From Candidatus Cloacimonadota bacterium (lineage in GTDB: Bacteria; Cloacimonadota; Cloacimonadia; Cloacimonadales; TCS61): a stretch of 11,037 bases of DNA. The notes beneath the pieces are model-generated. The model had not been told where the DNA came from. It searched no databases and worked only from the letters and a program-made list of their open reading frames with translations. Made by a program: the position numbers and the translations under genes. The DNA lies in assembly GCA_014382915.1 (NCBI GenBank), contig JACNIV010000337.1:1-11037 (forward strand). The letters are read 5' to 3'. This document shows positions 3,940-11,037 of the stretch, one piece after another. Within the stretch, counting starts at the first letter, position 1. Every line of letters begins with the position of its first letter.

Positions 3940-6903
3940 ATGAAAAAAGTTTTACTTTTTACTTTTATATTTTTCGTAGTTTCATGTATATTCGCAGAAC
4001 ATAAAATCCAAATGCCGGATTTCAAATACATCGTTCAAAAGCAGATAGAAGCAGCCGAAATGAAGGCGCAAACTTACGCAAAGTGGATGGATGGTATGCG
4101 TGAAGATACTCGCGAAATGGATAATTACGATGTGCGTTATTATTTTATCGATATCGATATTAACTTCGATACACAGTATGTAGAAGGCTCTGTAGAGTCC
4201 CATCTTGAGATCATGGAAAACGCCACTTCGGAGATCTGCTTTCATTTTACCACCGATCTGGATGTGGATGATATCCTGATGAATGGTCAAAGCCTTATTT
4301 TTACTCATGCGGACGATCTCATAGATATCGATCTGGGATACACATACCAGGCAGGTGATATTATCGAACTGGTCGTGCAATATTCCGGTTACCCGCAAAA
4401 CAGGTTGAACGATGGTATGAAATTCCAGGAACACAATGGCGTACCTATTGTATTTACCATGGTGTCTCCCAAAGGAGCACGTAAATGGTGGCCCTGTAAA
4501 GACACACCTGCCGATAAACCCGATTCTCTCGATATCTGGATCACATATCCTTCCCAATATATCAGTGCTTCCAACGGAACTTTGCAGGAAGTGGTGAATA
4601 ACGGCAATGGTACCAGCACCAGTAAATGGCACGAAGCCTTTCCTATCTGTACATACCTTACGTCTTTTGCTATTACCAATTACCAGATGTACTCTTTTGT
4701 ATGGGAATATGAAGGCACCCAGATGATGGTGGATAATTACATTTATCCCGAACAATATGCCATCAGTGTTTCTCTTTATGAATTGTGTGAAGATATGCTC
4801 ACGTTCTATTCCTATATTTACGGTGAATATCCCTTCATAACAGAAAAATACGGTCATGCCACCTGTACCAATCTGGGAGCGCTGGCTATGGAACATCAGA
4901 CTTGTACCTCATTCGATTCAGGTTACATTAGCGATCCTGCAGCAGAATATACCGTAGCTCATGAACTGGGACATTCCTGGGCGGGAGATTGCCTGAGCAT
5001 CGGTTCCTGGAGTCATGTGTGGCTTAAGGAAGGCTTTGCTTCCTATAGTGAAGCCCTGTGGGCAGAACATCTTTACGGCATGGAAGCTCTGTATGAATAT
5101 ATGCTGGCCGAAGACTCCGGGTCCCAACTGGATGAATGTCTGTACCGTGATGAAACACTGGGAGCCAATCATATCTTTAATACTGTTGTTTACAGGAAGG
5201 GTTCGTGGACTCTTCACATGCTGCGAGGTGTGATCGGGGATGAAGATTTTTTCCAGATGCTCACCGAATTCATGCAGGATCCCGACTTGAAATATGGAAA
5301 TATGCTGACCGAGGATCTGGAGAATTCCACGGAAAACGTTACAGGTTACGAAATGGACTGGTTCTTTGATGAGTGGTTCTGGAATTATGGACGACCAAGA
5401 TATAAATTTGTTACCTATACTTCCGATGTTTATGATTCCCTCAAAGTCACTTTATATTCAGAAGGCAGCCAGGGTGATCCATTTTCGATGTTCGTTCCTT
5501 GTATTGTAAACGGAGAAACAGACAGGATCTGGGCAGATGACGGATTTAATTATGAAACCATTTTCATGGAAGGTGAACTTGATTCCCTGGTTTTTGATTA
5601 TGATAACTGGGTGCTGGATTACGGATATACTGAGAAGATCCCACACCTGGATGAGGTGAGCATGAACCGCGATGGAGCGGCAGTAATTACCTGGGAAGAG
5701 TTCTTCGATCCGGCTGTGGAGGGATTCAATGTTTACCGTAAAGAAGCAGGTGGGGAATATGTGCAATTGAACACTTCGGCTGTAACCGGTACTGCCTATT
5801 TTGATGAGGATGTCATTCCTGGAGAGCAGTATTATTACAAAATTGCTGCTGTGTTTGATAGTGATGGAAATTACCTGAGTAAGTTCTCCAATGAGATATC
5901 TGTTATACCTGTAGATTTTACCCTCGATCAGGGTATTCTGCTGGTGGACGGCACCTGGGATTATGCTGCCGCTTCACCTTTTCCCACAGATGAAGAAGTA
6001 GATGAATATTACGATCAGCTTCTGCAGGGATATGCTTTTACCAACTGGGATGTGAACGAAAACGGACTGCCGCCTTTAGAGGAAATTGCGCAGTATTCCA
6101 GTATTATCTGGCATACGGATGATATGGTGAACCATCCATTTAATGCCGATGTATATAATGTAAAAAGCTATCTTTTGGCAGGTGGAAATCTTTTGATCTC
6201 TGCCTGGAAATTACTTTTTAATCTTCCGCAAAATTTTTCTATTTACTACCTGAATTTTACTGATCCGTATACTAACGTAGAAACGGATTTTGCTGGAGCT
6301 TTCGGGCAGATGGGCTTTCCTGATATTGCAGTAGATACCGATAAGATACCATTGTCGGTCTGGGGAGATAATTTGCAATATGTTAATAAATTCATTCCCG
6401 GAGCAAGTGCAGAACCCGTTTTCCTGTTTGATTCTGTTGTAAATGACCCCGAATGGGAAAATGCTGTTTGCGGACAGAAATATGAAGCTGAATACAATGT
6501 TTATGTGTTTGGTTTTCCTCTGTATTATATGCAGCAACCACAAGCCCGGCAGATTGTTAATATGATTTTACAGGATTTCGGAGAATCAACAAGCGTTGAA
6601 GAAAATTTTATTCAAACAAACAATATTTCATTACATAATTACCCGAATCCTTTTAATCCTGAAACAATTATCTCATTTAATCTCACCGCAGAGGACGCTG
6701 AGTACGCAGAGTTAATAATCTATAATCTGAAAGGGCAGAAAGTAAGAACATTGAATATTGAAAATTGTAAATTGAATATTGGGAAAGCAGTCTGGAACGG
6801 AACTGATGAATCTGACAATCAAGTGAGTTCTGGTATTTATTTTTACCAGTTTCAGGTAAATGGCAAATCAATGGTCAGCAAAAAGATGTTATTGTTGAAA
6901 TAG
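3940..6903 (+). CDS. Secreted M1-family zinc aminopeptidase with C-terminal sorting domain
   Basis: This 987-residue protein has an N-terminal signal peptide (MKKVLLF... to about Ala19; a Cys16 after VVS makes a lipoprotein signal possible but less likely). An N-terminal beta domain occupies about residues 45-240. The catalytic domain carries HELGH at 341-345 and zinc ligand Glu364, exactly 18 residues after HExxH, as in family M1, and Tyr418 is the likely transition-state stabiliser. The exopeptidase GAMEN motif is replaced by LAMEH (315-319). It should trim N-terminal residues from peptides outside the cell. A fibronectin-III-like domain spans about 566-658, followed by a region (about 662-885, ILLVDGTW...) that looks like a Rossmann/amidotransferase-like fold; this is inference. 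NYPNPFNPET from residue 900 begins an 88-residue type IX-type sorting domain. The large helical C-terminal domain of long M1 enzymes is absent. Base composition is about 46% GC in the catalytic part. The start at 3940 is chosen because GGAGGAG precedes it. Confidence 0.93.
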   Translation: MKKVLLFTFIFFVVSCIFAEHKIQMPDFKYIVQKQIEAAEMKAQTYAKWMDGMREDTREMDNYDVRYYFIDIDINFDTQYVEGSVESHLEIMENATSEICFHFTTDLDVDDILMNGQSLIFTHADDLIDIDLGYTYQAGDIIELVVQYSGYPQNRLNDGMKFQEHNGVPIVFTMVSPKGARKWWPCKDTPADKPDSLDIWITYPSQYISASNGTLQEVVNNGNGTSTSKWHEAFPICTYLTSFAITNYQMYSFVWEYEGTQMMVDNYIYPEQYAISVSLYELCEDMLTFYSYIYGEYPFITEKYGHATCTNLGALAMEHQTCTSFDSGYISDPAAEYTVAHELGHSWAGDCLSIGSWSHVWLKEGFASYSEALWAEHLYGMEALYEYMLAEDSGSQLDECLYRDETLGANHIFNTVVYRKGSWTLHMLRGVIGDEDFFQMLTEFMQDPDLKYGNMLTEDLENSTENVTGYEMDWFFDEWFWNYGRPRYKFVTYTSDVYDSLKVTLYSEGSQGDPFSMFVPCIVNGETDRIWADDGFNYETIFMEGELDSLVFDYDNWVLDYGYTEKIPHLDEVSMNRDGAAVITWEEFFDPAVEGFNVYRKEAGGEYVQLNTSAVTGTAYFDEDVIPGEQYYYKIAAVFDSDGNYLSKFSNEISVIPVDFTLDQGILLVDGTWDYAAASPFPTDEEVDEYYDQLLQGYAFTNWDVNENGLPPLEEIAQYSSIIWHTDDMVNHPFNADVYNVKSYLLAGGNLLISAWKLLFNLPQNFSIYYLNFTDPYTNVETDFAGAFGQMGFPDIAVDTDKIPLSVWGDNLQYVNKFIPGASAEPVFLFDSVVNDPEWENAVCGQKYEAEYNVYVFGFPLYYMQQPQARQIVNMILQDFGESTSVEENFIQTNNISLHNYPNPFNPETIISFNLTAEDAEYAELIIYNLKGQKVRTLNIENCKLNIGKAVWNGTDESDNQVSSGIYFYQFQVNGKSMVSKKMLLLK
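6685..6711 (+). repeat. In-frame triple 9-mer (NACGCAGAG-type) inside the sorting domain
   Basis: Three tandem 9-mers, ACCGCAGAG, GACGCTGAG and TACGCAGAG, lie inside the peptidase gene and encode TAEDAEYAE in the sorting domain. The unit is like CGCAGAG-type repeats that I recall as common in intergenic DNA of environmental bacteria. The nine-base period keeps the frame. Confidence 0.6.
6750..6781 (+). repeat. In-frame AATTGAAAATTG-type repeat inside the sorting domain
   Basis: ATTGAATATTG occurs exactly at 6750-6760 and 6771-6781, separated by AAAATTGTAA, and encodes NIENCKLNIG. A similar repeat lies in the opposite orientation in the spacer at 6961-6998, where the minus strand reads AATTGAAAATTCAAAATTAAG. 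The same kind of low-complexity sequence is therefore both coding and non-coding within 250 bases. Confidence 0.6.
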
Positions 6904-6942
6904 AATACAGACTGCGTTCTCATCACAAATGCAATAATGAAA

Positions 6943-6998
6943 CCAGCCGGAGGCTGATATTAATTTTCAATTTCTTAATTTTGAATTTTCAATTAAAA
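6943..6998. repeat. Extragenic hairpin followed by AT-rich simple repeat
   Basis: After the peptidase stop codon, CAGCC (6944-6948) pairs with GGCTG (6952-6956) around GGA. It is followed by TTTTCAATTTCTTAATTTTG-like repeats up to the tRNA end. The hairpin might weakly terminate the peptidase transcript, although it is short and not followed by a clean T-run. It also lies at the 3' side of the converging tRNA gene. Confidence 0.45.
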
Positions 6999-6999
6999 A

Positions 7000-7076
7000 T
7001 GGTACCCCCGGCGCGAGTCGAACGCACGACCTTTTCCTTAGGAGGGAACTGCTCTATCCTGCTGAGCTACGGGGGC
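7000..7076 (-). tRNA. tRNA-Arg (anticodon CCT)
   Basis: The minus strand folds as a complete 77-base tRNA. The acceptor GCCCCCG pairs with CGGGGGT (G-T at the end pair), the D arm is GCTC/GAGC, the anticodon loop is CTCCTAA, and the T arm GTGCG/CGCGC encloses TTCGACT. CCA is encoded at 7000-7002. The anticodon CCT reads AGG arginine codons, and the loop is identical to the one I remember for E. coli tRNA-Arg(CCU). The outermost anticodon-stem pair is a G-A mismatch. It stands alone between convergent and divergent protein genes. A TTGACA on its upstream side (7121-7126, minus) lacks a well-spaced -10. Confidence 0.95.
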
Positions 7077-7195
7077 ACTCTATAATCCTGTTAAATAGGA
7101 AAATTTTTCTTCGCTTTTGATGTCAAGAAAATGATTAAATTGACAAAAAATCCTCTAAATATAAGAAACTTATCATAGTAAAATGGAGTTGAAAT

Positions 7196-8299
7196 ATGTT
7201 AGATTTAATTAAGATCAGAAAAGACCTGCACAAGATTCCAGAATTGGCTTTTGAAGAATTTAAAACACAAGAATATTTATTAAATATTTTGAAAGCATTC
7301 AAAGATATCGAGATACACACATTCGATTTTCCCGGTATCTTAGTAGAATATTCACATGGAGATGGAGATTATAAACTATTTCGTTCTGATATGGATGCAC
7401 TTCCCATCACAGAAGAAACAGATTGTGATTTTAAATCTGCTCACCAAGGGAAAATGCATGCCTGTGGACACGATATGCACATGACCATTCTCCTCGGATT
7501 GATCGATAAGGTGATCAGTGAGAAAATCGCAAAAAACATTCTTTTTCTTTTCCAACCAGCCGAGGAAGGAAAAGGAGGAGCAAAACGCATTCTGGAAACT
7601 GGTGTTCTTGATAAATATAATATATCTGCAGCTTACGCTTTGCACGTCATAGGAGGTATTCCTGTTGGTACAATTTCGACCAGACCGGGAATCTTTTTTG
7701 CCAATACAGAAGAAGTAGATGTGATCTTCAAAGGAAGAAGTGCCCACGTTGCTCTGGCAGAAAAAGGTAAAGACGCACTGGAAGCCGGGGTTGAGTTTTA
7801 CCGGTTAGTTAATGAAAGAGTAAAAGAGAAATTTAATAATTCAAAAGAGATCCTCTGCAAATTCGGAAAAATGAACGCAGGAAATGTTCGAAATGCAATT
7901 GCCGCAGACTGCAGACTTGAGGGAACAATCCGAGCATTTTCTGTAGAAGACCATGATCTATTAAAAGAAATTGTAAAAAATTCTGTAAAAGAAATTTCCA
8001 GAAAATTCAATATAAATGGGAAATGTGAATATTCCAGTTATTACAAAGCACTTATAAATGATAAAAAACTCTATAAAGAATTTGTTAATAAAATCAGCGA
8101 TTCGAAGTACACATTCCGGGAAGCCGATAGGTTGATAGGAGGGGAGGACTTTGGTTTTTTCGCAGAAAAATATACAGGTCTTTTCTTCTGTCTGGGAGCG
8201 AATCAAGGTGAAGAACAGGATCTGCATTCTTCCAGATTTTTGCCTAATGAAAAGGCAATCGAAGTGGGAATTGAAGTTTTTCTGAAATTAATAAGATAA
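7196..8299 (+). CDS. M20D-family metal-dependent amidohydrolase
   Basis: This 367-residue cytoplasmic enzyme belongs to the M20D peptidases (IAA-amino acid hydrolase, hippurate hydrolase and N-acetyl-diaminopimelate deacetylase type), which remove acyl groups from amino acids. The family motifs are all present in order: RSDMDALP (63-70), HACGHDMH (88-95, metal ligands Cys90 and His92), QPAEE (120-124, catalytic and ligand Glu), ALH (His150), a GRSAHVA dimerisation-domain motif (180-186), GGEDFG (315-320) and LHSSRF (His344). Length is near the family norm of about 370-400. The start is supported by GGAG seven bases upstream. It appears to be a single-gene unit. The physiological substrate cannot be told from sequence; deacetylation of N-acetyl-diaminopimelate or scavenging of acylated amino acids are both possible. 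Confidence 0.92.
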   Translation: MLDLIKIRKDLHKIPELAFEEFKTQEYLLNILKAFKDIEIHTFDFPGILVEYSHGDGDYKLFRSDMDALPITEETDCDFKSAHQGKMHACGHDMHMTILLGLIDKVISEKIAKNILFLFQPAEEGKGGAKRILETGVLDKYNISAAYALHVIGGIPVGTISTRPGIFFANTEEVDVIFKGRSAHVALAEKGKDALEAGVEFYRLVNERVKEKFNNSKEILCKFGKMNAGNVRNAIAADCRLEGTIRAFSVEDHDLLKEIVKNSVKEISRKFNINGKCEYSSYYKALINDKKLYKEFVNKISDSKYTFREADRLIGGEDFGFFAEKYTGLFFCLGANQGEEQDLHSSRFLPNEKAIEVGIEVFLKLIR

Positions 8300-8382
8300 G
8301 TTCTTTTAAAATGAAAAAGGTTAACACGCAAAAAAGCTCATTAACCAATTAAAAAACTTATAATTCTAAATTTATCTAAGTG

Positions 8383-8667
8383 TCATAGATCATCATCATC
8401 CAGGTCAATATCCCCGATGTCGTCTTCCTCTTCATCATCACGCATCCAATCGGGGCAGAAGGCAACATTTTCTGTCTTATCCCAGCCATCCACGTTCTTC
8501 AATCCGAACCTTTCCAGAATATCTGTTTCCCAAAGTGAGTAGCGCACTTTATCATCTACCACTTCATACACTAAAACAGGTTTATGATAGTTTCTTAAAC
8601 TGAAGTCACTATCGCTCAGTTCAAAGAATTCTTTAATTCTCTTCAGATCTCTTTCGGCAATCATCAT
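8383..8667 (-). CDS. Small protein with acidic tail, function unknown
   Basis: This 94-residue protein is not one I recognise. Its start has GGAGG six bases upstream, and the composition is protein-like, which supports a real gene. The N-terminal part (1-75) looks like a compact mixed alpha/beta domain, with PVLVYEVVDDKVRYSLWE suggesting a beta hairpin. Residues 77-94 are a tail in which 13 of 18 positions are Asp or Glu. There is no signal peptide or membrane segment, so it is probably cytoplasmic. It converges on the amidohydrolase gene and diverges from the next gene across an 86-base gap. An acidic tail could mimic nucleic acid or bind metal or a basic partner, but this is speculation. 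Confidence 0.75.
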   Translation of the reverse strand: MMIAERDLKRIKEFFELSDSDFSLRNYHKPVLVYEVVDDKVRYSLWETDILERFGLKNVDGWDKTENVAFCPDWMRDDEEEDDIGDIDLDDDDL

Positions 8668-8753
8668 AATCGGCCTCCGGATTTTTAATCAGAAATCATT
8701 GACCTTTTTCTTTATCCCAATTTCCTCGTTCACAAATGCAGGGCAGGAAAGAA

Positions 8754-10160
8754 ATGTCAAATAAAATAGGAAAAATTTTAAGAAGCATTCCGGGAATTCT
8801 GTGGTTTATGTTATTATCATCAGAAGCTTTGGGATTTGAACCGGATTTCGAAGATTTTTCCTCAGGCTATCAATTTGAACTTTATCATTCCTGGTTGGAA
8901 AAGGGTAATTTCAAGATAGATTTTCCTGCTGGATTTACATCTGCTAAAGTGGTGAAAACGTTTCTGGATACTAGCGGGAAAGAAGTGATAGTAGAATATG
9001 ACTGGCAGGATTGGAAGATATATGATCAGCGGGAAGTATTACCCTATTTTTTTTATGTGGATGAATCGGTGAATATCACACTCTATCTCACTTATCTGGA
9101 AGCGTTCGTATATCGCCTGAATGCTGCAGATAAAGAATATCTGTTTGATTTTGTTGATTTGGAAAGTATTGAGATTCACTATGCGGACAAATCGGGCAAA
9201 GAAGCACTCTCACAACTCTGGAATGATTTTTCTTCCAAGAGGATTAAAGTAGAGCCGATTGAACTTTTTTTGGAAAACGATAAACTCGGATTCAAGATCA
9301 GATTGCATAGTGCAGATGAATTGGATATTCTATTTCCAGAAAATTCAGAATTAATAACTATGCTCGATAAAATAAAACTTAAAGAATTAGAAAAATCCAG
9401 ACCTGTGTCTTATTATAAAGCTCGTGAACCTGCTGTAAAAGAGCAAATACTTCCTACACTGGAAGATCTGTCTCTATCAGAGTATATCAAAAACTATATC
9501 CAAATACCACCCATTCGAGAACTGCTGCACAACAAGATCGGTAACGTACAGGAATTCTTAAGATCAGAATTTCCACACCATCAAATAGACCACAAAGAAA
9601 CAGATTATTCGTTGAAGGCAGAACCTTATGATCGGAACTTCTACGGTGATTTAAATCTGAGAGTTGAACAAAGGACCGACGGTATCAATATTCTTACAAT
9701 GAACGATTTCCAATGTTCCGGGAAGGAGATTATATTCAAAAATGGGGAACAAATAGTTCTTTCCCGGCTTACAGATCATGAATTCGAGCAGACCGCACAA
9801 TTTATTCCTCAGCTTCTTTATGAGCACCGAGCTCTGGGTTCCAAATTGCTGAACTTCCTGCTTATACATGATGACATCCCTACTACTTTAGTGGTTTACG
9901 GTGATGAGCGTGAATTGTATGAGATCGATTCCTATGCCGATCTATTGCTGCTTTTAAACGAATACTGGCACGACAGGATTGTATATTTCAGCCTCAAAGA
10001 GGTGAATAAAATTGACGGCTTTATCGAGTTCAAAGGATTCCTGATAGCAGCTATTCCCGGAAAAGAAAGCTGCGATATGGCTGAGATCCTCTTTCACCTC
10101 GATAAGGATTTCAAAATAGATCTGATAATGATGATACTGCATCCGGAAAATAAATCGTAA
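8754..10160 (+). CDS. Unrecognised 469-residue protein upstream of tatD
   Basis: I do not recognise this protein. The start at 8754 is preferred over the in-frame ATG at 8736 because AGGA lies five bases before it and nothing precedes the earlier one. The N-terminus (MSNKIGKILRS followed by IPGILWFMLLSSEALGF) could be a weak signal peptide or anchor, so an envelope location is possible but unproven. The first 220 residues are beta-rich (FKIDFPAGF, KEVIVEYDW, VNITLYLTYLEAF); a segment around 215-280 is helical (SLSEYIKNYIQIPPIRELL); the last 110 residues alternate strands and helices (IPTTLVVYGD, GFIEFKGFLIAAIPG, KIDLIMMIL). No catalytic motif or Cys cluster is visible. It ends 10 bases before the TatD gene, so the two are probably co-transcribed. 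Confidence 0.85.
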   Translation: MSNKIGKILRSIPGILWFMLLSSEALGFEPDFEDFSSGYQFELYHSWLEKGNFKIDFPAGFTSAKVVKTFLDTSGKEVIVEYDWQDWKIYDQREVLPYFFYVDESVNITLYLTYLEAFVYRLNAADKEYLFDFVDLESIEIHYADKSGKEALSQLWNDFSSKRIKVEPIELFLENDKLGFKIRLHSADELDILFPENSELITMLDKIKLKELEKSRPVSYYKAREPAVKEQILPTLEDLSLSEYIKNYIQIPPIRELLHNKIGNVQEFLRSEFPHHQIDHKETDYSLKAEPYDRNFYGDLNLRVEQRTDGINILTMNDFQCSGKEIIFKNGEQIVLSRLTDHEFEQTAQFIPQLLYEHRALGSKLLNFLLIHDDIPTTLVVYGDERELYEIDSYADLLLLLNEYWHDRIVYFSLKEVNKIDGFIEFKGFLIAAIPGKESCDMAEILFHLDKDFKIDLIMMILHPENKS

Positions 10161-10170
10161 TGGAGATGGA

Positions 10171-10935
10171 ATGAAGATATTTGAAACTCACGCCCATCTG
10201 GATTTTTCTCAATATAATAAAGATAGAGAACAGGTTTTACAAAACTGCTTTAAAAATGGAGTAGAATACATCATCAATGTAGGAGTAGAGCAGAAAACCT
10301 GCCGGCAGAGTATTGCGCTGGCAGAAAAATATGAACAAATTTTTGCAGCAGTAGGATTTCATCCTCATGACGCCAAAAAATATGATAGTAATTTCTTGTT
10401 GAAAATAGCCCGACATCCCAAAGTAGTTGCTATCGGAGAGATCGGGCTCGATTTTTATCGTGATCTTTCTCCGCGCGATATTCAGAGAAATGTGTTCGAA
10501 GAACAGGTCAAAATTGCCCTGGAATTGGAATTACCAATTATAGTTCATGACAGAGAAGCTCACGATGATTGTTTCGATATCCTTTCCAGATATAATCCGG
10601 AAAAAGTGGTGTTTCACTGCTTTTCGGGAGATGAGATCTTTGCCGAAAAAGTTGTAGAAAAAGGCTGGTATATATCTTTCACCGGCTCTATAACATATAG
10701 AAATTATAATCTGGAAAACGTAATTCGCCTGGTTCCACCCGACAGGTTCTTTATCGAAACAGATTCTCCCTATTTGACTCCTGTTCCCATGCGTGGAAAG
10801 CGAAACTCTCCATTATTTCTTCGTTATGTGATAGAGAAAATAGCCGATATTCGTGGTATTTCTCCCAGACAGGTGGCAGAAATAACCTATTGCAATGCCT
10901 GCAATTTCTTCTTGGTGGGAAAGAAAAATAGTTAG
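10171..10935 (+). CDS. tatD: TatD-family metal-dependent hydrolase/deoxyribonuclease
   Basis: This 254-residue protein has the full TatD set: HAH (His7 and His9), GEIGLDFY (Glu90, Asp94), HDRE (His126), HCFSG (His149) and ETDSPYLTP (Asp198), with the usual CNACNFF near the C-terminus. Family members are cytoplasmic TIM-barrel nucleases, linked to 3'-5' DNA/RNA trimming, DNA repair and, in some species, D-aminoacyl-tRNA deacylation claims. Length is typical (about 255-265). GGAG lies near the start, and the gene follows the upstream unknown gene by 10 bases. A probable ferredoxin gene starts 71 bases downstream. The assignment as TatD family is secure; whether it is the orthologue of E. coli tatD or of the paralogues ycfH/yjjV is not resolved. 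Confidence 0.93.
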   Translation: MKIFETHAHLDFSQYNKDREQVLQNCFKNGVEYIINVGVEQKTCRQSIALAEKYEQIFAAVGFHPHDAKKYDSNFLLKIARHPKVVAIGEIGLDFYRDLSPRDIQRNVFEEQVKIALELELPIIVHDREAHDDCFDILSRYNPEKVVFHCFSGDEIFAEKVVEKGWYISFTGSITYRNYNLENVIRLVPPDRFFIETDSPYLTPVPMRGKRNSPLFLRYVIEKIADIRGISPRQVAEITYCNACNFFLVGKKNS

Positions 10936-11006
10936 TCTTAAAAAAAGCTTGAAAGAAAAGGTCGGGTAAATAACTTTGCACCAAATTTTTTTAAATGGAG
11001 GGAAGA

Positions 11007-11037
11007 ATGGCTGTTATCATTAACGAAGAAACCTGCA
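11007..11037 (+). CDS. Probable 4Fe-4S ferredoxin, first ten codons only
   Basis: An ATG at 11007 has a strong GGAGG site five bases upstream and reads MAVIINEETC up to the window edge. This matches the usual opening of small bacterial 2[4Fe-4S] ferredoxins, in which the Cys begins the first CxxCxxC cluster motif. Only the first Cys is inside the window, so the assignment rests on the N-terminal pattern. It follows the TatD gene on the same strand and may be in the same transcript. Confidence 0.6.
   Translation, partial: MAVIINEETC

Noticed and set aside
3982..4896. A 304-codon open frame on the minus strand inside the peptidase gene.
   Set aside because: It is antisense to clear M1 catalytic coding sequence, has Ile/His-rich non-protein-like composition and shows no motif.
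7000..7076. tRNA-Arg as an integration site for the recombinases.
   Set aside because: No duplicate of the tRNA 3' end is visible near the recombinases or elsewhere in the window, and the peptidase gene separates them.
7121..7145. TTGACA hexamers on both strands between the tRNA and the amidohydrolase, as promoters.
   Set aside because: Neither has a good -10 sequence at 16-18 bases, and promoter rules differ in this group, so I do not annotate them.
8319..8346. GGTTAA/TTAACC inverted repeat between the amidohydrolase and the convergent small gene, as a terminator.
   Set aside because: The stem is six pairs, AT-rich, with a 16-base loop and no T-run, so it is not convincing.
1..11037. CRISPR array or toxin-antitoxin locus.
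   Set aside because: No regularly spaced direct repeats and no recognisable toxin or antitoxin pair were seen.

Overview
The window looks like a chromosome fragment from an uncultured Gram-negative bacterium of the wider FCB group (Bacteroidota, Chlorobiota and relatives). Candidatus Cloacimonadota is my best guess. The main evidence is a large secreted peptidase that ends in an NYPNPFNPET-type C-terminal sorting domain, as used by type IX secretion. That domain also carries intergenic-type simple repeats inside its reading frame, a habit I associate from memory with Cloacimonadota. A lipoprotein and AT-rich spacers full of small palindromes fit the same picture. The taxonomic call is an inference from gene style; there is no rRNA in the window.

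Left part (1-3334), very AT-rich, all on the minus strand. It holds the 5' portion of a surface lipoprotein gene that runs off the left edge, and a tandem pair of related tyrosine recombinases of integron-integrase/XerD style. The downstream recombinase (1133-2221) keeps the full R-K-HxxR-H-Y catalytic set. The upstream one (2264-3334) keeps the nucleophilic Tyr, the Lys and the late His, but both catalytic arginines and the first His are replaced. Just past the end of the intact recombinase lies a lox/dif-like inverted repeat (14-bp arms, 8-bp centre).

Middle (3335-3939): about 600 bases without a credible gene. The stretch 3421-3720 is about 50% GC by hand count, against about 28% in sampled recombinase rows. 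It is packed with hairpins, including two diverged palindromes that share an ATTRAACGAAC tail. It may be a REP/MITE-like composite or an unrecognised structured RNA.

Right part (3940-11037) looks like ordinary chromosome. It has a secreted M1-family metallopeptidase with a fibronectin-like domain, an extra Rossmann-like domain and a sorting domain; tRNA-Arg(CCT) on the minus strand; an M20D amidohydrolase; a small acidic-tailed protein on the minus strand; then a probable plus-strand operon of an unrecognised 469-residue protein, a TatD-family metal-dependent hydrolase and the first ten codons of a probable ferredoxin.

The most distinctive content is the active/degenerate recombinase pair with its candidate recombination site and adjacent structured region, and the invasion of the sorting-domain coding sequence by repeats of the type seen in intergenic DNA.
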